The position numbers and the translations under genes are program-made. Below, one piece after another: positions 51,669-61,982 of a stretch of DNA of 64,000 bases (the stretch's first letter is position 1; each line of letters begins with the position of its first letter). Source of the DNA: Luteimicrobium album (GTDB lineage Bacteria; Actinomycetota; Actinomycetes; Actinomycetales; Cellulomonadaceae). The DNA lies in contig NZ_BSUK01000001.1 of NCBI RefSeq assembly GCF_030161555.1, forward strand, positions 2,108,001 through 2,172,000, given 5' to 3'. The notes beneath the pieces were generated by a model. It made no database searches. It had not been told where the DNA came from and worked only from the letters and a program-made list of their open reading frames with translations.

Positions 51669-53405
51669 TCAGCCCTGGCCGACTCCGGCGTCCTGCCGGG
51701 CCGCGTGGCGCGGCTCCGGCTCCTCGGAGCTGGTGGGCGCGACGACGGACATCGCGGCGTCGAGCTCCGCGCGGTGCTCGGCCTGCGCGGCCGTCAGCCC
51801 GCCGCCCGCGGCGCCGTCCTGCTCGTCGAGCATCAGCTCGACGCCGGACTTCGTGCCGAGCGGGATCTCCTTGAGCAGCAGGCAGGCGATCACGGTGACG
51901 AGCGCCAGCGGGGCGGCGACGAGGAAGATCTCGGCGACGCCGTCGCCGTACGCCCGCTCGACGACGGTCCGGACCGGGCCGGGGAGCGTGTTCACCTCGG
52001 GGAGCGAGCTGCCGCTCGAGAGGCCGGTGGTCACGCCCAGCTTGGCGAGGCCCTCCGTGAGCGACGACGTCACCTTGGTGGTGAGGACGGCGCCGAGCAC
52101 GGACACGCCGATCGTGCCGCCGAGCGTGCGGAAGAAGGCGACCGTCGCGGTGCCCGCGCCGACCTCGTGGACGTCGAGCTCGTTCTGCACGGCGAGGACG
52201 AGGTTCTGCATGAGCATGCCGACGCCGATGCCGAGGATCGCGAGGAAGATGCCCACGGTCACGAAGCTCGTCTGGTAGTCGATGGTCGACATGAGCAGCA
52301 GACCGGTCGTGAGCAGTGCGCCGCCCGCGACCATGAAGTACTTGTACCGGCCGGTGCGCGCGATGAGCTGGCCGACGACGACCGACGACACGAGCATGCC
52401 CGCGACCATCGGGATGGTCAGCAGCCCGGACTCGGTGGGCGTGCGGCCCTTCGCGATCTGGATGTACTGGCTCAGGAACACGGTCGAGCCGAACATGGCC
52501 ACGCCGACGGCGATGCTTGCGATGACGGCGAGCACGAACGTCCGGTTCTTGAACAGGTGCATCGGGATGATCGCCTGGGTGCCGAGGCGCTTCTCGACGA
52601 GCGCGGCCGCGGCGAGGAGCACGAGCGACCCGCCGACCATGGCGAAGGTCTGCCAGGAGAGCCAGTCGAAGTTGCTGCCCGCGAACGTGACCCACAGGAG
52701 CAGCAGCGCGACGCCGGCCGCGATCAGGCCCGCACCCCAGTAGTCGATCTTGGAGTCGCCCTTGGTCCGCTTGGGCAGGTGCAGCGTCTTCTGGAGGACG
52801 GCGATCGCGACGATCGCGAACGGCAGGCCGACGAAGAAGTCCCACCGCCAGCCGATCGAGTCGGTCAGGGTGCCGCCGAGGATCGGGCCGCCGACCATCG
52901 AGATGGCCATGACGCCGCCCATGAGGCCCATGTACTTGCCGCGCTCGCGCGGGGAGACGATGTCGGCGATGAGGACGGTGCCGAGGGCGGTGAGACCACC
53001 GGCGCCGATGCCCTGGAAGGCGCGGAAGAGGATGAGCTCGCCCACGTTCTGGGACAGACCGGCCGCGGCCGACGACAGCACCGCGACGACCAGAGCCACC
53101 TGGACCAGCAGCTTGCGGTTGGTCATGTCGGCGAGCTTGCCCCAGATGGGGGTGGTAATCGTCGTGGTGAGGAGGGTCGCGGTGACGACCCACGTGTAGG
53201 AGCTCCCCGAGCCGTGGAGCTCGGAGACGATCTTCGGCAGCGAGGACGAGACGACGGACGTCGCGAGGAGGGCGACGAACATCCCGAGCAGGATGCCCGA
53301 CATCGCCTCGAGCGTCTCGCGCCGGGTCATGGCGGGCTTTCCGGCGGTGGGCCCGGTCCCGGAGGGTGATCCCTCCGCGACGGTGGCTTCGGTGGTGGTG
53401 GTCAT
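51669..53405 (-). CDS. MFS multidrug exporter, DHA2 (14-helix) family
   Basis: 578 residues. LLGMFVALLATSVVSSSLPKI starts helix 1; YTWVVTATLLTTTITTPIWGKLAD is motif D1/A; LFRAFQGIGAGGLTALG and GPILGGTLTDSIGWRWDFFVG (motif C, antiporter signature) follow, and about 14 helices are visible. Exports drugs or toxic metabolites with proton exchange. Its ATG overlaps the stop of MarR 2 (ATGA), a classical regulator-exporter operon. Confidence 0.93.
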   Translation of the reverse strand: MTTTTEATVAEGSPSGTGPTAGKPAMTRRETLEAMSGILLGMFVALLATSVVSSSLPKIVSELHGSGSSYTWVVTATLLTTTITTPIWGKLADMTNRKLLVQVALVVAVLSSAAAGLSQNVGELILFRAFQGIGAGGLTALGTVLIADIVSPRERGKYMGLMGGVMAISMVGGPILGGTLTDSIGWRWDFFVGLPFAIVAIAVLQKTLHLPKRTKGDSKIDYWGAGLIAAGVALLLLWVTFAGSNFDWLSWQTFAMVGGSLVLLAAAALVEKRLGTQAIIPMHLFKNRTFVLAVIASIAVGVAMFGSTVFLSQYIQIAKGRTPTESGLLTIPMVAGMLVSSVVVGQLIARTGRYKYFMVAGGALLTTGLLLMSTIDYQTSFVTVGIFLAILGIGVGMLMQNLVLAVQNELDVHEVGAGTATVAFFRTLGGTIGVSVLGAVLTTKVTSSLTEGLAKLGVTTGLSSGSSLPEVNTLPGPVRTVVERAYGDGVAEIFLVAAPLALVTVIACLLLKEIPLGTKSGVELMLDEQDGAAGGGLTAAQAEHRAELDAAMSVVAPTSSEEPEPRHAARQDAGVGQG

Positions 53406-53946
53406 ACGGTGGTGCCCTTTCCGGTCATGGCACGGTGGTCAGGGGTGTCGTGGTGTCGGACGACGCTGTCCGCGATCTTGCGGAGCTGCAGGACGGCGTC
53501 CTGCAGCTCGTCCGGGGACCAGTCCCCGAAGACGTGGCGGGCGCGTTCGCGCCAGACGGCGAACGCCTCGGCCGCGAGCTCGCGTCCGCTGTCGGTGAGC
53601 GCGAGGGTGCGGGCGCGGCGGTCGTCGGCGTCGACCGCCCGTTCGACGTACCCGTCGCGCACGAGCGCGCCGACCTGACGGCTCGCGACGGAGACGTCGA
53701 TGCGCATGGCGTGGGCGAGGTCGCCGATCTGCAGCGGGACCTCGTTCTTCTCGAGGATCCGCAGCACGGCGAGGCTCGACCGGGCGCAACCGAGGTCGCG
53801 TGCGGTCGTGCTCGCCGACTCGCGCTGTGCGCGGCCGAGCTCTTCGAGCGCGCCGACGAGGCCGTCGACGGTCGCGGCGTCCGCGCCGAGGCCGGGGATG
53901 CCGTGCCGTGCCGCCGGGGCGGGGGCTGGGGGGTGAGGGTGCTCAT
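53402..53946 (-). CDS. MarR-family regulator 2 (frame broken near start)
   Basis: About 181 residues. ATG 53946 reads MSTLTP; one G must be added to the run 53928-53933 to continue as PAPAPAARHGIPGLGADAATV and then LAVLRILEKNEVPLQIGDLAHAMRIDVSVASRQVGALVRDGYV, the MarR winged helix. A longer in-frame alternative from 54028 lacks a ribosome site. Represses its own operon with the DHA2 exporter, probably through the dyads at 53988-54028. Confidence 0.85.
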
Positions 53947-53987
53947 GTCTGCCTGCTTCCGGGACGGTCGGGTGCCGTCCACAACAT

Positions 53988-54028
53988 TTGCTCTTAGCAA
54001 TGATAGAACGCTTGCTTGCATCAAGCAA
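53988..54028. promoter_or_regulatory. Operator dyads of the MarR 2/DHA2 operon
   Basis: TTGCTCTTAGCAA (53988-54000) and TTGCTTGCATCAAGCAA (54012-54028) are two dyads that share TTGCT/AGCAA half-sites. A minus-strand -10 TATCAT (54005-54000) lies between them, so occupancy would cover the promoter. Confidence 0.75.
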
Positions 54029-54090
54029 CTAGAGCCTGCTGTGGCTCCGCCGTGCCCTCCCGCGGAGCCGCCGCGTGCGACGCTGGACGC

Positions 54091-54738
54091 ATGACACCGC
54101 CCTCCGACGAGCGGGCCCGGCGACCCCGCCGACCCGCGATGCTCGACCCGCGCGACGCCGACGAGATCCCCGGCGGGCTCGACCCCGCCCTGCGCGACCA
54201 GGTCGCCCACACCACCGCCGCCTCGCTCGTCCGGGGCGCACGGGAGACCGAGGATCCCGCCGTCGTCGACCGGCTCGTGCGGCTCGTGGAGCGTGAAGGG
54301 CTCGACGTCGTGGCCGGGCTCTGGTCCGACGCCGCACCCGCCACCCTCCCCGGCGCCCTGTGGCGGCTCTACGCGTTGCGCGAGTGGGTCCGCCGCGACG
54401 GGGAGGTGGTCGCCATGCGCTACCGGCTCGGTGTGCACGCCGCCCCCGTCGCCGAGGTGGTCGCCGGCGTCGCCAGCCCGCCCGGGCCCGACGAGGTGCG
54501 CCGCGTCGCCGACGACGTCCTCTCCGGCGTGTACGCGGGCGACCTCGCGGTCGCGCTCGAACGGGCCGCCGCCTTCTGCCGCATCCTCGCGATCGGCGCC
54601 ACGCACGACGCCGACTCCCGCGACGACATCGACGCGGCCTGGGCGCAGCGTCTCACCCGCGGCGCCGCCTCGCTGCAGGGCACGGCCGAGGAGCTCGAGC
54701 ACGCCGCCTCGCTGTGGCGCCAGGGCAAGCTCGACTGA
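54091..54738 (+). CDS. Conserved hypothetical protein
   Basis: 215 residues, cytosolic and mostly helical. Blocks MLDPRDADEIPGGLDPALRDQ, LDVVAGLWSDAAPATLPGALW, LREWVRRDGEVVAMRYRLG and AFCRILAIGATHDADSRDD are recognisable as an actinobacterial family sometimes labelled RNA-polymerase-like without support. No catalytic motif seen. Divergent from the MarR 2 operon. Confidence 0.7.
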   Translation: MTPPSDERARRPRRPAMLDPRDADEIPGGLDPALRDQVAHTTAASLVRGARETEDPAVVDRLVRLVEREGLDVVAGLWSDAAPATLPGALWRLYALREWVRRDGEVVAMRYRLGVHAAPVAEVVAGVASPPGPDEVRRVADDVLSGVYAGDLAVALERAAAFCRILAIGATHDADSRDDIDAAWAQRLTRGAASLQGTAEELEHAASLWRQGKLD

Positions 54739-54865
54739 CCGCCGCGGCGTCGGGCACGAGCCCGCGGCCCGTAGGATAGGGACCGCGACACCGGGTCGCG
54801 GTAGCCCCGGGCTCCACACTCAGCCGCTACGAGCGGCCTTCGCGCCGACAGGCGCTCCCGGCCCG

Positions 54866-54891
54866 GTGTCGCGCTCACCAGGACGCGACAC
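54866..54891. repeat. GTGTCGCG/CGCGACAC inverted repeat upstream of the Pit operon
   Basis: GTGTCGCG (54866-54873) and CGCGACAC (54884-54891) pair over 8 bp with a 10-nt loop. The same CGCGACAC core occurs again at 54784-54791. They lie in the 252-bp gap before the DUF47 gene and could end upstream transcription or act on the Pit operon. Confidence 0.4.
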
Positions 54892-54990
54892 GCCCCGGTT
54901 ACGAGGCGCACAGAGCGCTCCGTTACATTGGAACCGTCCTGCGGGGCCACGACCTGCTCGTGACCCCTCGCACCCCCTCCGGAGCCCACC

Positions 54991-55614
54991 GTGCCCCTGC
55001 GCCTGACGCCGCGCGACACCACGTTCTTCGACCTCCTGACGGAGCTCGCCCAGCACCTCGTGACGGGGTCCAACCTGCTCGCCGAGATGCTCGGGGCAGA
55101 CCGGCCCGAGCGCAAGGAGCTCGCCAAGCAGCTCAGCGAGGCCGAGCACGACGCCGACGAGTCGACCCACTCGATCATGCGCCGCCTCAACCAGACGTTC
55201 GTCACCCCGTTCGACCGCGACGACATCTACGGGCTGACGTCCGCGCTCGACGACTGCATGGACTACATGGAGGAGGCCGCGGACCTCATCGTCCTGTACC
55301 GGATCGGCGAGCTCCCCGCGCGCGTGTCCGACCAGGTCCAGGTCCTCCAGCGGGCCGCGGAGCTCACCGCCGAGGCCATGCCGCGGCTCCGCTCCAACCT
55401 CACCGACCTCGCCGAGTACTGGGTCGAGGTCAACCGCCTGGAGAACCAGGCCGACAAGGCGCACCGCAAGCTCCTCGCCGAGCTGTTCGACAACGTGTCC
55501 GACCCCATCGAGCTCATGAAGCTCAAGGAGGTCGTGGAGATCCTCGAGGCTGCGGCCGACGGTTTCGAGAAGGTGGCCAACACCGTCGAGACCATCGCGC
55601 TCAAGGAGTCCTGA
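54991..55614 (+). CDS. DUF47 (PhoU-like) phosphate-transport accessory protein
   Basis: 207 residues, all-helical PhoU-like bundle. FDLLTELAQHLVTGSNLL, EAEHDADESTHSIMRRLNQTFVTPFDRDDIYGL and MKLKEVVEILEAAADGFEKVANTVE are the family blocks. GTG start. Six bases from the Pit transporter, whose partner it is: DUF47 proteins modulate Pit-type phosphate uptake. Confidence 0.9.
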   Translation: MPLRLTPRDTTFFDLLTELAQHLVTGSNLLAEMLGADRPERKELAKQLSEAEHDADESTHSIMRRLNQTFVTPFDRDDIYGLTSALDDCMDYMEEAADLIVLYRIGELPARVSDQVQVLQRAAELTAEAMPRLRSNLTDLAEYWVEVNRLENQADKAHRKLLAELFDNVSDPIELMKLKEVVEILEAAADGFEKVANTVETIALKES

Positions 55615-55620
55615 GCCCCG

Positions 55621-56624
55621 GTGGAAGCGGCACTCGTCGTCGTCATCGTCGCGCTCGCCCTCGGGTTCGACTACACCAACGGCTTCCACGACGCGGCGAA
55701 CGCGATCGCGACCTCGGTCTCCACCCGGGCGCTCACCCCGCGGATCGCCCTGACCATGGCCGCCGTCATGAACTTCGTCGGCGCGCTCCTCGGCACGGCC
55801 GTGGCGGAGACGATCGCGAAGTCGATCGTCGACCTCGGGGACGCGTCCAACAACCAGTCGCTGACCGTCATCCTGTGCGCCCTGATCGGCGCGACCTGCT
55901 GGAACCTCATCACCTGGTGGTTCGGGCTGCCGTCGTCGTCGACGCACGCGCTCATCGGCGGGCTCGTCGGCGCGGGCGTGGTGGGGGTCTCGGCATCTAC
56001 TGGTCCCACGTGTGGGACAAGGTCGTCATCCCGATGGTCTTCTCGCCGGTGCTCGGCTTCTGCCTCGCGTTCGCGGTCATGATCGGGGTCCTCTGGCTGT
56101 TCCGGAACGCGGCACCCGCCAAGACGTTCCGCCGATTCCGCCTCGCGCAGACCGTCTCGGCGTCCGCGATGGCGCTGGGCCACGGCCTCCAGGACGCGCA
56201 GAAGACGATGGGCGTCATCTACCTCGCGCTCCTCACCGTCGGCTGGGCCGACCCGGACGCGGGCATCCCGCTCTGGGTCAAGATCTGCGCCGCGGGAGCG
56301 ATCTCGCTCGGGACGTACTCGGGCGGTTGGCGCATCATGCGCACGCTCGGCCGCAAGATCATCGAGGTCGACCCCGCTCGCGGTTTCGTCGCCGAGTCGG
56401 TGTCCGCGTCGATCCTCTACGTGAGCGCGTTCGCCCTGCACGCCCCGGTCTCGACGACGCACACCGTGTCGTCCGCGATCATGGGCGTCGGCGCGACCAA
56501 GCGGCTCAGTGCGGTGCGTTGGGGCGTCGCGAAGAACATCGTGCTCGCCTGGGTGCTGACCCTGCCCGCCGCGGCCGCGGTGGCCGCGCTGTTCTACGCC
56601 GTCCTGCACCCGTTCCTGACGTAG
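55621..56624 (+). CDS. Low-affinity inorganic phosphate transporter, Pit family (frame broken)
   Basis: About 334 residues after one G is added to run 55983-55987. FDYTNGFHDAANAIATSVSTRAL is the N-terminal Pit signature and LHAPVSTTHTVSSAIMGVGATKR the C-terminal copy; about ten membrane helices. Imports phosphate, usually as a metal-phosphate complex, with protons. GTG start behind AAGGAG within the end of the DUF47 gene. Confidence 0.92.
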
Positions 56625-56630
56625 CGGGGC

Positions 56631-57134
56631 TCAGCCGAGCCGGGCGCTCAGCAGGATGCCCGTGCCGCCGTCGAACGAGACCCCACGGAACGCGGCCCCG
56701 CGGGCGACCTCCACGAACCCCCAGCGGGCGTGGAGCGCCAGCGAGGCGGCGTTCCGCGCGTTCGCGAAGTAGAGGGCGGTGTCCGAGCGCGCACGGATCC
56801 AGTCCAGGCGGGCCTGCGTGAGCAGGGTCCCCGCGCCGAGCCCCCGGACGTCCGGGGCGACGGCGATCCCGCCGAGGTAGTGGCCCGCGGGCGCCGGGCC
56901 GTCGGCGTCGGGGTAGTGGTGCGTCTTGGCCCAGCCGACGACGTCCCCACCCGCGAGCGCGACGACGCCGAGCCGGTCGGGGTCCAGGACGGCCTCCCGC
57001 AGGGCGTGCGCCGCCGCTGCCGAGGAGGTGCGACCGACGGCCGCCTGGACGGCGCTCACTGCGGGGACGTCGTCGGGCGTGGCCTCGCGGACGGTGACCG
57101 GGTCCGTGGGGTGGGCGTCGGCCGGGCCGGGCAC
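56631..57134 (-). CDS. GNAT-family N-acetyltransferase
   Basis: 167 residues. VTVREATPDDVPAVSAV begins the fold, GIAVAPDVRGLGAGTLLTQ is the acetyl-CoA-binding R/QxxGxG/A loop, and YFANARNAASLALHARWGFVEV the C-terminal strand. GTG start 2 bp from the stop of MarR 3, so likely one operon with it. Substrate unknown. Confidence 0.85.
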   Translation of the reverse strand: MPGPADAHPTDPVTVREATPDDVPAVSAVQAAVGRTSSAAAAHALREAVLDPDRLGVVALAGGDVVGWAKTHHYPDADGPAPAGHYLGGIAVAPDVRGLGAGTLLTQARLDWIRARSDTALYFANARNAASLALHARWGFVEVARGAAFRGVSFDGGTGILLSARLG

Positions 57135-57136
57135 GG

Positions 57137-57664
57137 TCAGCAGAGGGGGCCGGTCGGGGCGGTGCAGGGCGTCGTGCCGAGCGACGCGTCGACCTCGGGG
57201 TCGGTCGCGCCGACGATCGCCCGGGCGGCGTCCCCGAGCTGGGCGAGCTGCTCGGGTGTCAGCGTGTCGACGACGAGCCTGCGGACCTCGCGCAGGTGAC
57301 CGTCCGCGACCGTGCGCAGGCGGGCCGCGCCGGCGGGCGTCAGGACGGCGCTCGTCCGCCGGCCGGCCTCGGTGCAGCTGACGCGCTCGACCCAGCCCGC
57401 TCGCTCGAGGCGCGTCACGGCGTGGGAGAGGCGCGACGCCGAGCCCTGGGCGCTGAGCGCGAGGTCGGTCATGGGCAGGACCTGCCCGGGGGCGGCCGAC
57501 AGCGCGGCGAGCACGTGGTACTCGTACAGGTTCATGCCGGCGTCGCGCTTGAGCTGGTTGTCGAGCGCCGTCGGGAGCGTCGCGAGGAGCGCGGCCAGCG
57601 CCGTCCAGGCCTCGGACTGGGCGCCGGACAGCGCGGGCGCTGTCTGGGTCGCCTCGGTGCTCAT
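57137..57664 (-). CDS. MarR-family regulator 3
   Basis: 175 residues. MNLYEYHVLAALSAAPGQVLPMTDLALS and SASRLSHAVTRLERAGWVERVSC form the winged helix; CTEAGRRTSAVLTPAG the wing, with a Cys in it that could sense oxidants or quinones. Divergent from azoR 107 bp away; the two TTGAA-n2-TTCAA dyads between them are its likely operators. Confidence 0.88.
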   Translation of the reverse strand: MSTEATQTAPALSGAQSEAWTALAALLATLPTALDNQLKRDAGMNLYEYHVLAALSAAPGQVLPMTDLALSAQGSASRLSHAVTRLERAGWVERVSCTEAGRRTSAVLTPAGAARLRTVADGHLREVRRLVVDTLTPEQLAQLGDAARAIVGATDPEVDASLGTTPCTAPTGPLC

Positions 57665-57681
57665 GCGCTCGAGTCTAGCTG

Positions 57682-57729
57682 ACTTGAACATTCAAGTAAG
57701 GGGGCGTACCGTTCGCCTTGAACATTCAA
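57682..57729. promoter_or_regulatory. Paired TTGAACATTCAA operators between MarR 3 and azoR
   Basis: The 12-mer TTGAACATTCAA occurs at 57684-57695 and, identically, at 57718-57729, 34 bp apart (close to three helical turns). The first is extended to a 16-bp near-palindrome ACTTGAACATTCAAGT. Such twin sites suit two MarR dimers on the same DNA face controlling both divergent genes. Confidence 0.8.
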
Positions 57730-57770
57730 TGCGACCCGGGTCGCCGTGGCCCGAGGATCAGGAGCCCCTC

Positions 57771-58403
57771 ATGAACGTCCTCCGCGTGGACGCGAGCATC
57801 CAGGGCCCGGCGTCGGCCAGCAGCGCGCTCGCCGACCTCGTGACTACCGAGCTCGTCGATGCCCGGCCCGACGTCACCGTCGTCCGGCGTCACCTCGGCG
57901 CCGAGCCGCTGCCCGCCGACGCGTGGGCCACCGCGGTCGGGGCGGGCTTCACGCCCGAGGCCGACCGCACCCCCGAGCAGCACGACGCGCTCGCCCTCGC
58001 CGGGTCCGTGGCCGAGGAGCTGCGCTCCGCCGACGCGGCCGTCCTCGCCCTCCCGCTCTACAACTGGGGCGTCTCGCAGCACGTCAAGACGTGGATCGAC
58101 CTCGCGATCGCCGGCGGCGGCGCGGGGACGCCTCTGCTCGAGGGCACGCCCACCGTGCTCCTCACGACCCGCGGTGGCTCCTACGCGCCCGGCACTCCCA
58201 AGGAGGGCTGGGACCACAGCATCGACTACCTGCGCCGCATCCTCGCGGACGTCTGGAAGGCCGACCTCACGGTGATCGAGCGCGAGTTCACGCTCGTTGG
58301 CGTCAACCCCGCGCTCGACGAGTTCACCGAGGCCGCAGCGCTCCTGAAGAAGGAGGCGGACGCGTCCGCCGTCGCCGCGGGGCGTGCGCTCGCAGCGCGC
58401 TGA
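57771..58403 (+). CDS. azoR: FMN-dependent NADH:quinone oxidoreductase / azoreductase
   Basis: 210 residues, ATG behind GGAGCC. VLRVDASIQGPASASSALADLV is the flavodoxin-like phosphate loop, LPLYNWGVSQHVKTWIDLAIAGGG the FMN and quinone-binding block, TTRGGSYAPGT the isoalloxazine loop. Reduces quinones or azo compounds by two electrons. Control by the divergent MarR 3 suggests induction by quinone-like electrophiles. Confidence 0.9.
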   Translation: MNVLRVDASIQGPASASSALADLVTTELVDARPDVTVVRRHLGAEPLPADAWATAVGAGFTPEADRTPEQHDALALAGSVAEELRSADAAVLALPLYNWGVSQHVKTWIDLAIAGGGAGTPLLEGTPTVLLTTRGGSYAPGTPKEGWDHSIDYLRRILADVWKADLTVIEREFTLVGVNPALDEFTEAAALLKKEADASAVAAGRALAAR

Positions 58404-58411
58404 ACCAGCTG

Positions 58412-59487
58412 TCAGAGGGCCGGCGTGATCGTCTCGGCCGCCACGACGCGCGGACCCTTCGCGGTGAGCGCGACGTGCGCGACGAGCGCCTCCCCGGGCT
58501 CCAGGTACGGGTCCTTGCGGGGAGCGCGTCCGCGACGTTGCGGCCCGTGTGCTCGGACAGAACGTCGAGGACCGTGGGAAGCACGGGCCGGTGCGTGCAC
58601 AGCACCGACGACTCCTCGGCCTCGAGGAGCTCCCGGACGGTCGCGGCCACGCGGGCGGGCGACTTCTCGTGCTGGGCCTCGGTGAGCGGGCCGTGCCGCC
58701 GCGTCTCGAGCCCCGACGCGCTCGCATACGGGGCGACGGTCTGGGCGCACCGCGTCCACCGGCTCGTCACGAGGTCGCGCACGCCGTAGGCGGCCAGGAC
58801 GGGCACGAGGGCCGCGGCCTGCGCCCAGCCCGTCGGCGTGACGGGCCGGGCGTGCTCCTTGCCGGCCCACTGCGCGCGCTGGACCGCGCTGCCGTGCCGG
58901 GCGACCACCACGGCGTGCGTGGTCAGGCGGCCGTGCGCGTGCGCGTCGAGCAGCGCGACGAGCGGCTGGCGGTCCGCCGTGCGGGTCAGCCGCCGCGCGG
59001 CCTCCTCGACGCCGAGCCACTCCTTGTGGTCGATCTCGCGCTCGTCCACGGGTGCGACGGGGTGGCGGGCGCGGATCGCTGGGGCGTCGGCGTCCGAGGC
59101 GGTCCGTGCGGCCCAGTAGTACACGCGCTTCACGCGCCCGTCGGGCACCAGGTACTGCAGTCCGGGCAGAGGCTGCCCGAGCACGACGGCGAGCCCCGTC
59201 TCCTCCTGGACCTCGCGCACGGCCGTGGCCGCGCGCGACTCGCCCGGGTCGACCTTGCCCTTGGGCCACGACCAGTCGTCGTACCGGGGCCGGTGGATCA
59301 GGAGCACCTGGAGCTGGTGGTGGCGCTCGCGCCACACGAGCGCGCCGGCGGCCTCGATGAGCCGCGACCGGGCGCGCGGCAGCGTGCGGTGCTGCGTCAT
59401 CTCGACCGGGTTCAGCACCGTCGGCCGCCGGGACGTGGCCTTGCTCGGCTTCGGTGACTCGTAGGGCGTCGTCAGCACGGGGCTCAC
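58412..59487 (-). CDS. mutT1: MutT1-like Nudix - histidine phosphatase fusion (frame broken near end)
   Basis: About 358 residues after one base is restored in G run 58519-58522. Nudix domain at ~35-170 with GKVDPGES and REVQEETG of the Nudix box; histidine-phosphatase domain from ~200 with VVARHGSA (catalytic RHG) and LCTHRPVLP. This two-domain order is that of mycobacterial MutT1, which cleans 8-oxo-GTP and diadenosine polyphosphates, and the gene also lies next to ppk in mycobacteria. GTG 59487 has GAGGAGGG upstream; ATG 59400 is the alternative start. Confidence 0.85.
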
Positions 59488-59516
59488 GCCGCCGACCGCC
59501 CTCCTCGAGCCCTGCG

Positions 59517-61856
59517 TCACGAGGCGACCGCCCGCGCCGACGACAGCTGGGCTCGTTGACGCGCGATGAGCACGTCCTGCAGGTCGGCGAGCGGCTCGCC
59601 GTCCACCTGCCGGTCGTGCCGCACCCACGTCCCGTCGGGTTGCAGGTGCCAGCTGCTCGTCGTGTCCGCCATCGACAGGTCGAAGAGCTCGAGCAGCTCG
59701 TCGAGCTGGCCCGGGTCGGTGAGGCGCACGAGCGCCTCGACGCGGCGGTCGAGGTTGCGGTGCATGAGGTCCGCGGACCCGATGAAGATCTCCGGGCCGG
59801 GGCCTGCGCCGTCGGACGTCCCGGTGACAGCGGGCTCGTCCGACGGCTGGCCCGACGAGTTCGCGAACGCGTAGATGCGCGAGTGCTCGAGGTACCGGCC
59901 GAGGATCGAGCGGACGCGGATCGTCTCCGACAGCCCGGGGACGCCGGCCCGGAGCGCGCAGATGCCGCGCACCACCAGATCGACCGGGACACCCGCCTGG
60001 GATGCGCGGTACAGCGCGTCGATGGTGGCCTCGTCGACGATCGAGTTGACCTTGATCCTGATCCACGCCTCGCGGCCCTCGAGCGAGGCCCGGCGCTCGC
60101 GCTCGATCCGCTCGATCAGGCCCATCCGCACGGCCCGGGGCGCCACGAGGAGACGGTGGAACGTCGAGCGCGGCGCGTACCCCGACAGCTGGTTGAACAG
60201 CCTCGTGAGGTCCTGTCCGACGTCGGGGTCGCACGTCAGCAGCCCGAGGTCCGTGTACAGGCGCGCGGTCTTCGGGTTGTAGTTGCCGGTGCCGACGTGG
60301 CAGTAGCGGCGCAGCGAGCCGTCGGGCTCCTGCCGCACGACGAGCGCGAGCTTGCAGTGCGTCTTCAGGCCCACGATCCCGTAGACGACGTGCACGCCGG
60401 CCTGCTCGAGCTTGCGCGCCCACGAGATGTTCGCCTGCTCGTCGAACCGTGCCTTGATCTCGACGAGCGCGAGCACCTGCTTGCCCGCCTCGGCCGCGTC
60501 GATGAGGGCGTCGACGATGGGCGAGTCGCCGGAGGTCCGGTAGAGCGTCTGCTTGATCGCGAGCACGTGCGGGTCCGCCGCGGCCTGCTGGACGAACGTC
60601 TGCACCGACGTCGAGAACGAGTCGTACGGGTGGTGGAGCAGGATGTCCTGCTCGCGGATCGCCGCGAAGATGTCCGTCGGGAGGGCCGACTCGACCTCGG
60701 CGAGGAGCCGGTGCGTCGTCGGGACGAAGCGCGGGTAGTGCAGCTCGGGGCGCTCGAGGTCCGCGATCACGTTGAGGCCCGTGAGGTCGAGGGGCGCCGG
60801 GAGCGTGTAGACCTCCGAGGCGTCCATCCCGAGCTCCCGGATCAGCAGCTCGCGGATGCGGGGGCTGATGCCCTCGGCCAGCTCGAGCCGCACCGGCGGC
60901 CCGAACCGGCGCCGGAGGAGCTCCTTCTCCATGGCCTTGAGGAGGTTCTCGGCATCGTCCTCCTCGACCTCCACGTCCTCGTTGCGGGTGACTCGGAACG
61001 TGTGGTGCTCGAGCACCTCCATGCCGGGGAAGAGGTGGTCGAGGTGCTGGCCGATGACCTCCTCGATCGGGACGAACGACGTCGGACCCTTCTCCGGGTC
61101 CGCGGTCTGGGAGCTCGGCGCCGACGGGCGGCCCCGCGCGTCGACGGCGATGAAGCGCGGCAGCAGCGGCGGCACCTTGACCCGGGCGAAGTGCTCCTTG
61201 CCCGTCGCGGGGTTCACCACGACGACCGCCAGGTTCAGCGAGAGCCCCGAGATGTACGGGAACGGGTGGGCGGGGTCGACCGCCAGCGGCGTCAGGACCG
61301 GGAAGATCTGCTTGCGGAAGTACTTGCGCAGCCGGTCCTGCTCGTGGTCCGACAGCTCGTCCCAGTGGACGAGCGTGATGCCCTCGCCGACCAGCGCCGG
61401 CTGCACCTGCTCGCGGAACACGCGCGCGTGCTGCGCCATGTGCGCGTGCGCGTGCTCGCTGATGGCCTCCAGCACCTGGTGCGGGGACAGGCCCGACGCC
61501 GCCGTCATCGCGATACCCGTCGCGATGCGGCGCTTCAGGCCGGCGACTCGGACCATGAAGAACTCGTCGAGGTTCGACGCCACGATCGCCAGGAAGCGGA
61601 CCCGCTCGAGCAGCGGCAGGGTGTCGTCCTCGGCGAGCTCCAGGACCCGGCGGTTGAACGCGAGCCAGCTCACCTCGCGGTCGAGGAAGCGGTCGTCCGG
61701 GAGGTCGGGGAGCGCCTCCCGTTCCTGCCCGTCGCCGGCCGCGGGCAGGCCGGCCAGCGCGTGGCCGCTCACGTCGTCGGAGATGTGCTCCGCGATGTGC
61801 GCGGCCAGCTCGGGCTCGAGAGTGGCTTGCGTGGTGCCGGCGGTGCCCTCAGTCAT
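59517..61856 (-). CDS. ppk1: Polyphosphate kinase PPK1
   Basis: 779 residues. [21 protein letters not shown] and [18 protein letters not shown] form the N and H domains; [21 protein letters not shown] holds the autophosphorylated His, [18 protein letters not shown] the second active-site block, [15 protein letters not shown] a C-domain block. Makes and degrades polyphosphate from ATP. ATG 61856 selected; the open frame upstream lacks family sequence. Placed 29 bp before mutT1 and close to the Pit phosphate system. Confidence 0.95.
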   Translation of the reverse strand: MTEGTAGTTQATLEPELAAHIAEHISDDVSGHALAGLPAAGDGQEREALPDLPDDRFLDREVSWLAFNRRVLELAEDDTLPLLERVRFLAIVASNLDEFFMVRVAGLKRRIATGIAMTAASGLSPHQVLEAISEHAHAHMAQHARVFREQVQPALVGEGITLVHWDELSDHEQDRLRKYFRKQIFPVLTPLAVDPAHPFPYISGLSLNLAVVVVNPATGKEHFARVKVPPLLPRFIAVDARGRPSAPSSQTADPEKGPTSFVPIEEVIGQHLDHLFPGMEVLEHHTFRVTRNEDVEVEEDDAENLLKAMEKELLRRRFGPPVRLELAEGISPRIRELLIRELGMDASEVYTLPAPLDLTGLNVIADLERPELHYPRFVPTTHRLLAEVESALPTDIFAAIREQDILLHHPYDSFSTSVQTFVQQAAADPHVLAIKQTLYRTSGDSPIVDALIDAAEAGKQVLALVEIKARFDEQANISWARKLEQAGVHVVYGIVGLKTHCKLALVVRQEPDGSLRRYCHVGTGNYNPKTARLYTDLGLLTCDPDVGQDLTRLFNQLSGYAPRSTFHRLLVAPRAVRMGLIERIERERRASLEGREAWIRIKVNSIVDEATIDALYRASQAGVPVDLVVRGICALRAGVPGLSETIRVRSILGRYLEHSRIYAFANSSGQPSDEPAVTGTSDGAGPGPEIFIGSADLMHRNLDRRVEALVRLTDPGQLDELLELFDLSMADTTSSWHLQPDGTWVRHDRQVDGEPLADLQDVLIARQRAQLSSARAVAS

Positions 61857-61982
61857 GACCTCATGGTGGCACCGAATCGTGAACACCGGGTGACGTGACG
61901 CACGTGCCGGAGGCACCGCGGGTGCCCGCCGCGTCGGCGCAGGGGAGGGTGGGCACGACGCGACCCCTGGCACGATGGACGC

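Noticed and set aside
54894..54935. Two GTTAC elements upstream of the DUF47/Pit operon as a GlnR or Pho box
   Set aside because: Spacing between them is 24 nt with no GAAAC, and they do not match the GTTCA-type direct repeats of actinobacterial Pho boxes.
59454..61898. 814-codon plus-strand open frame opposite ppk1
   Set aside because: It mirrors PPK1 codons; composition is Arg/Val/Asp-rich with no domain. High G+C keeps the antisense frame open.
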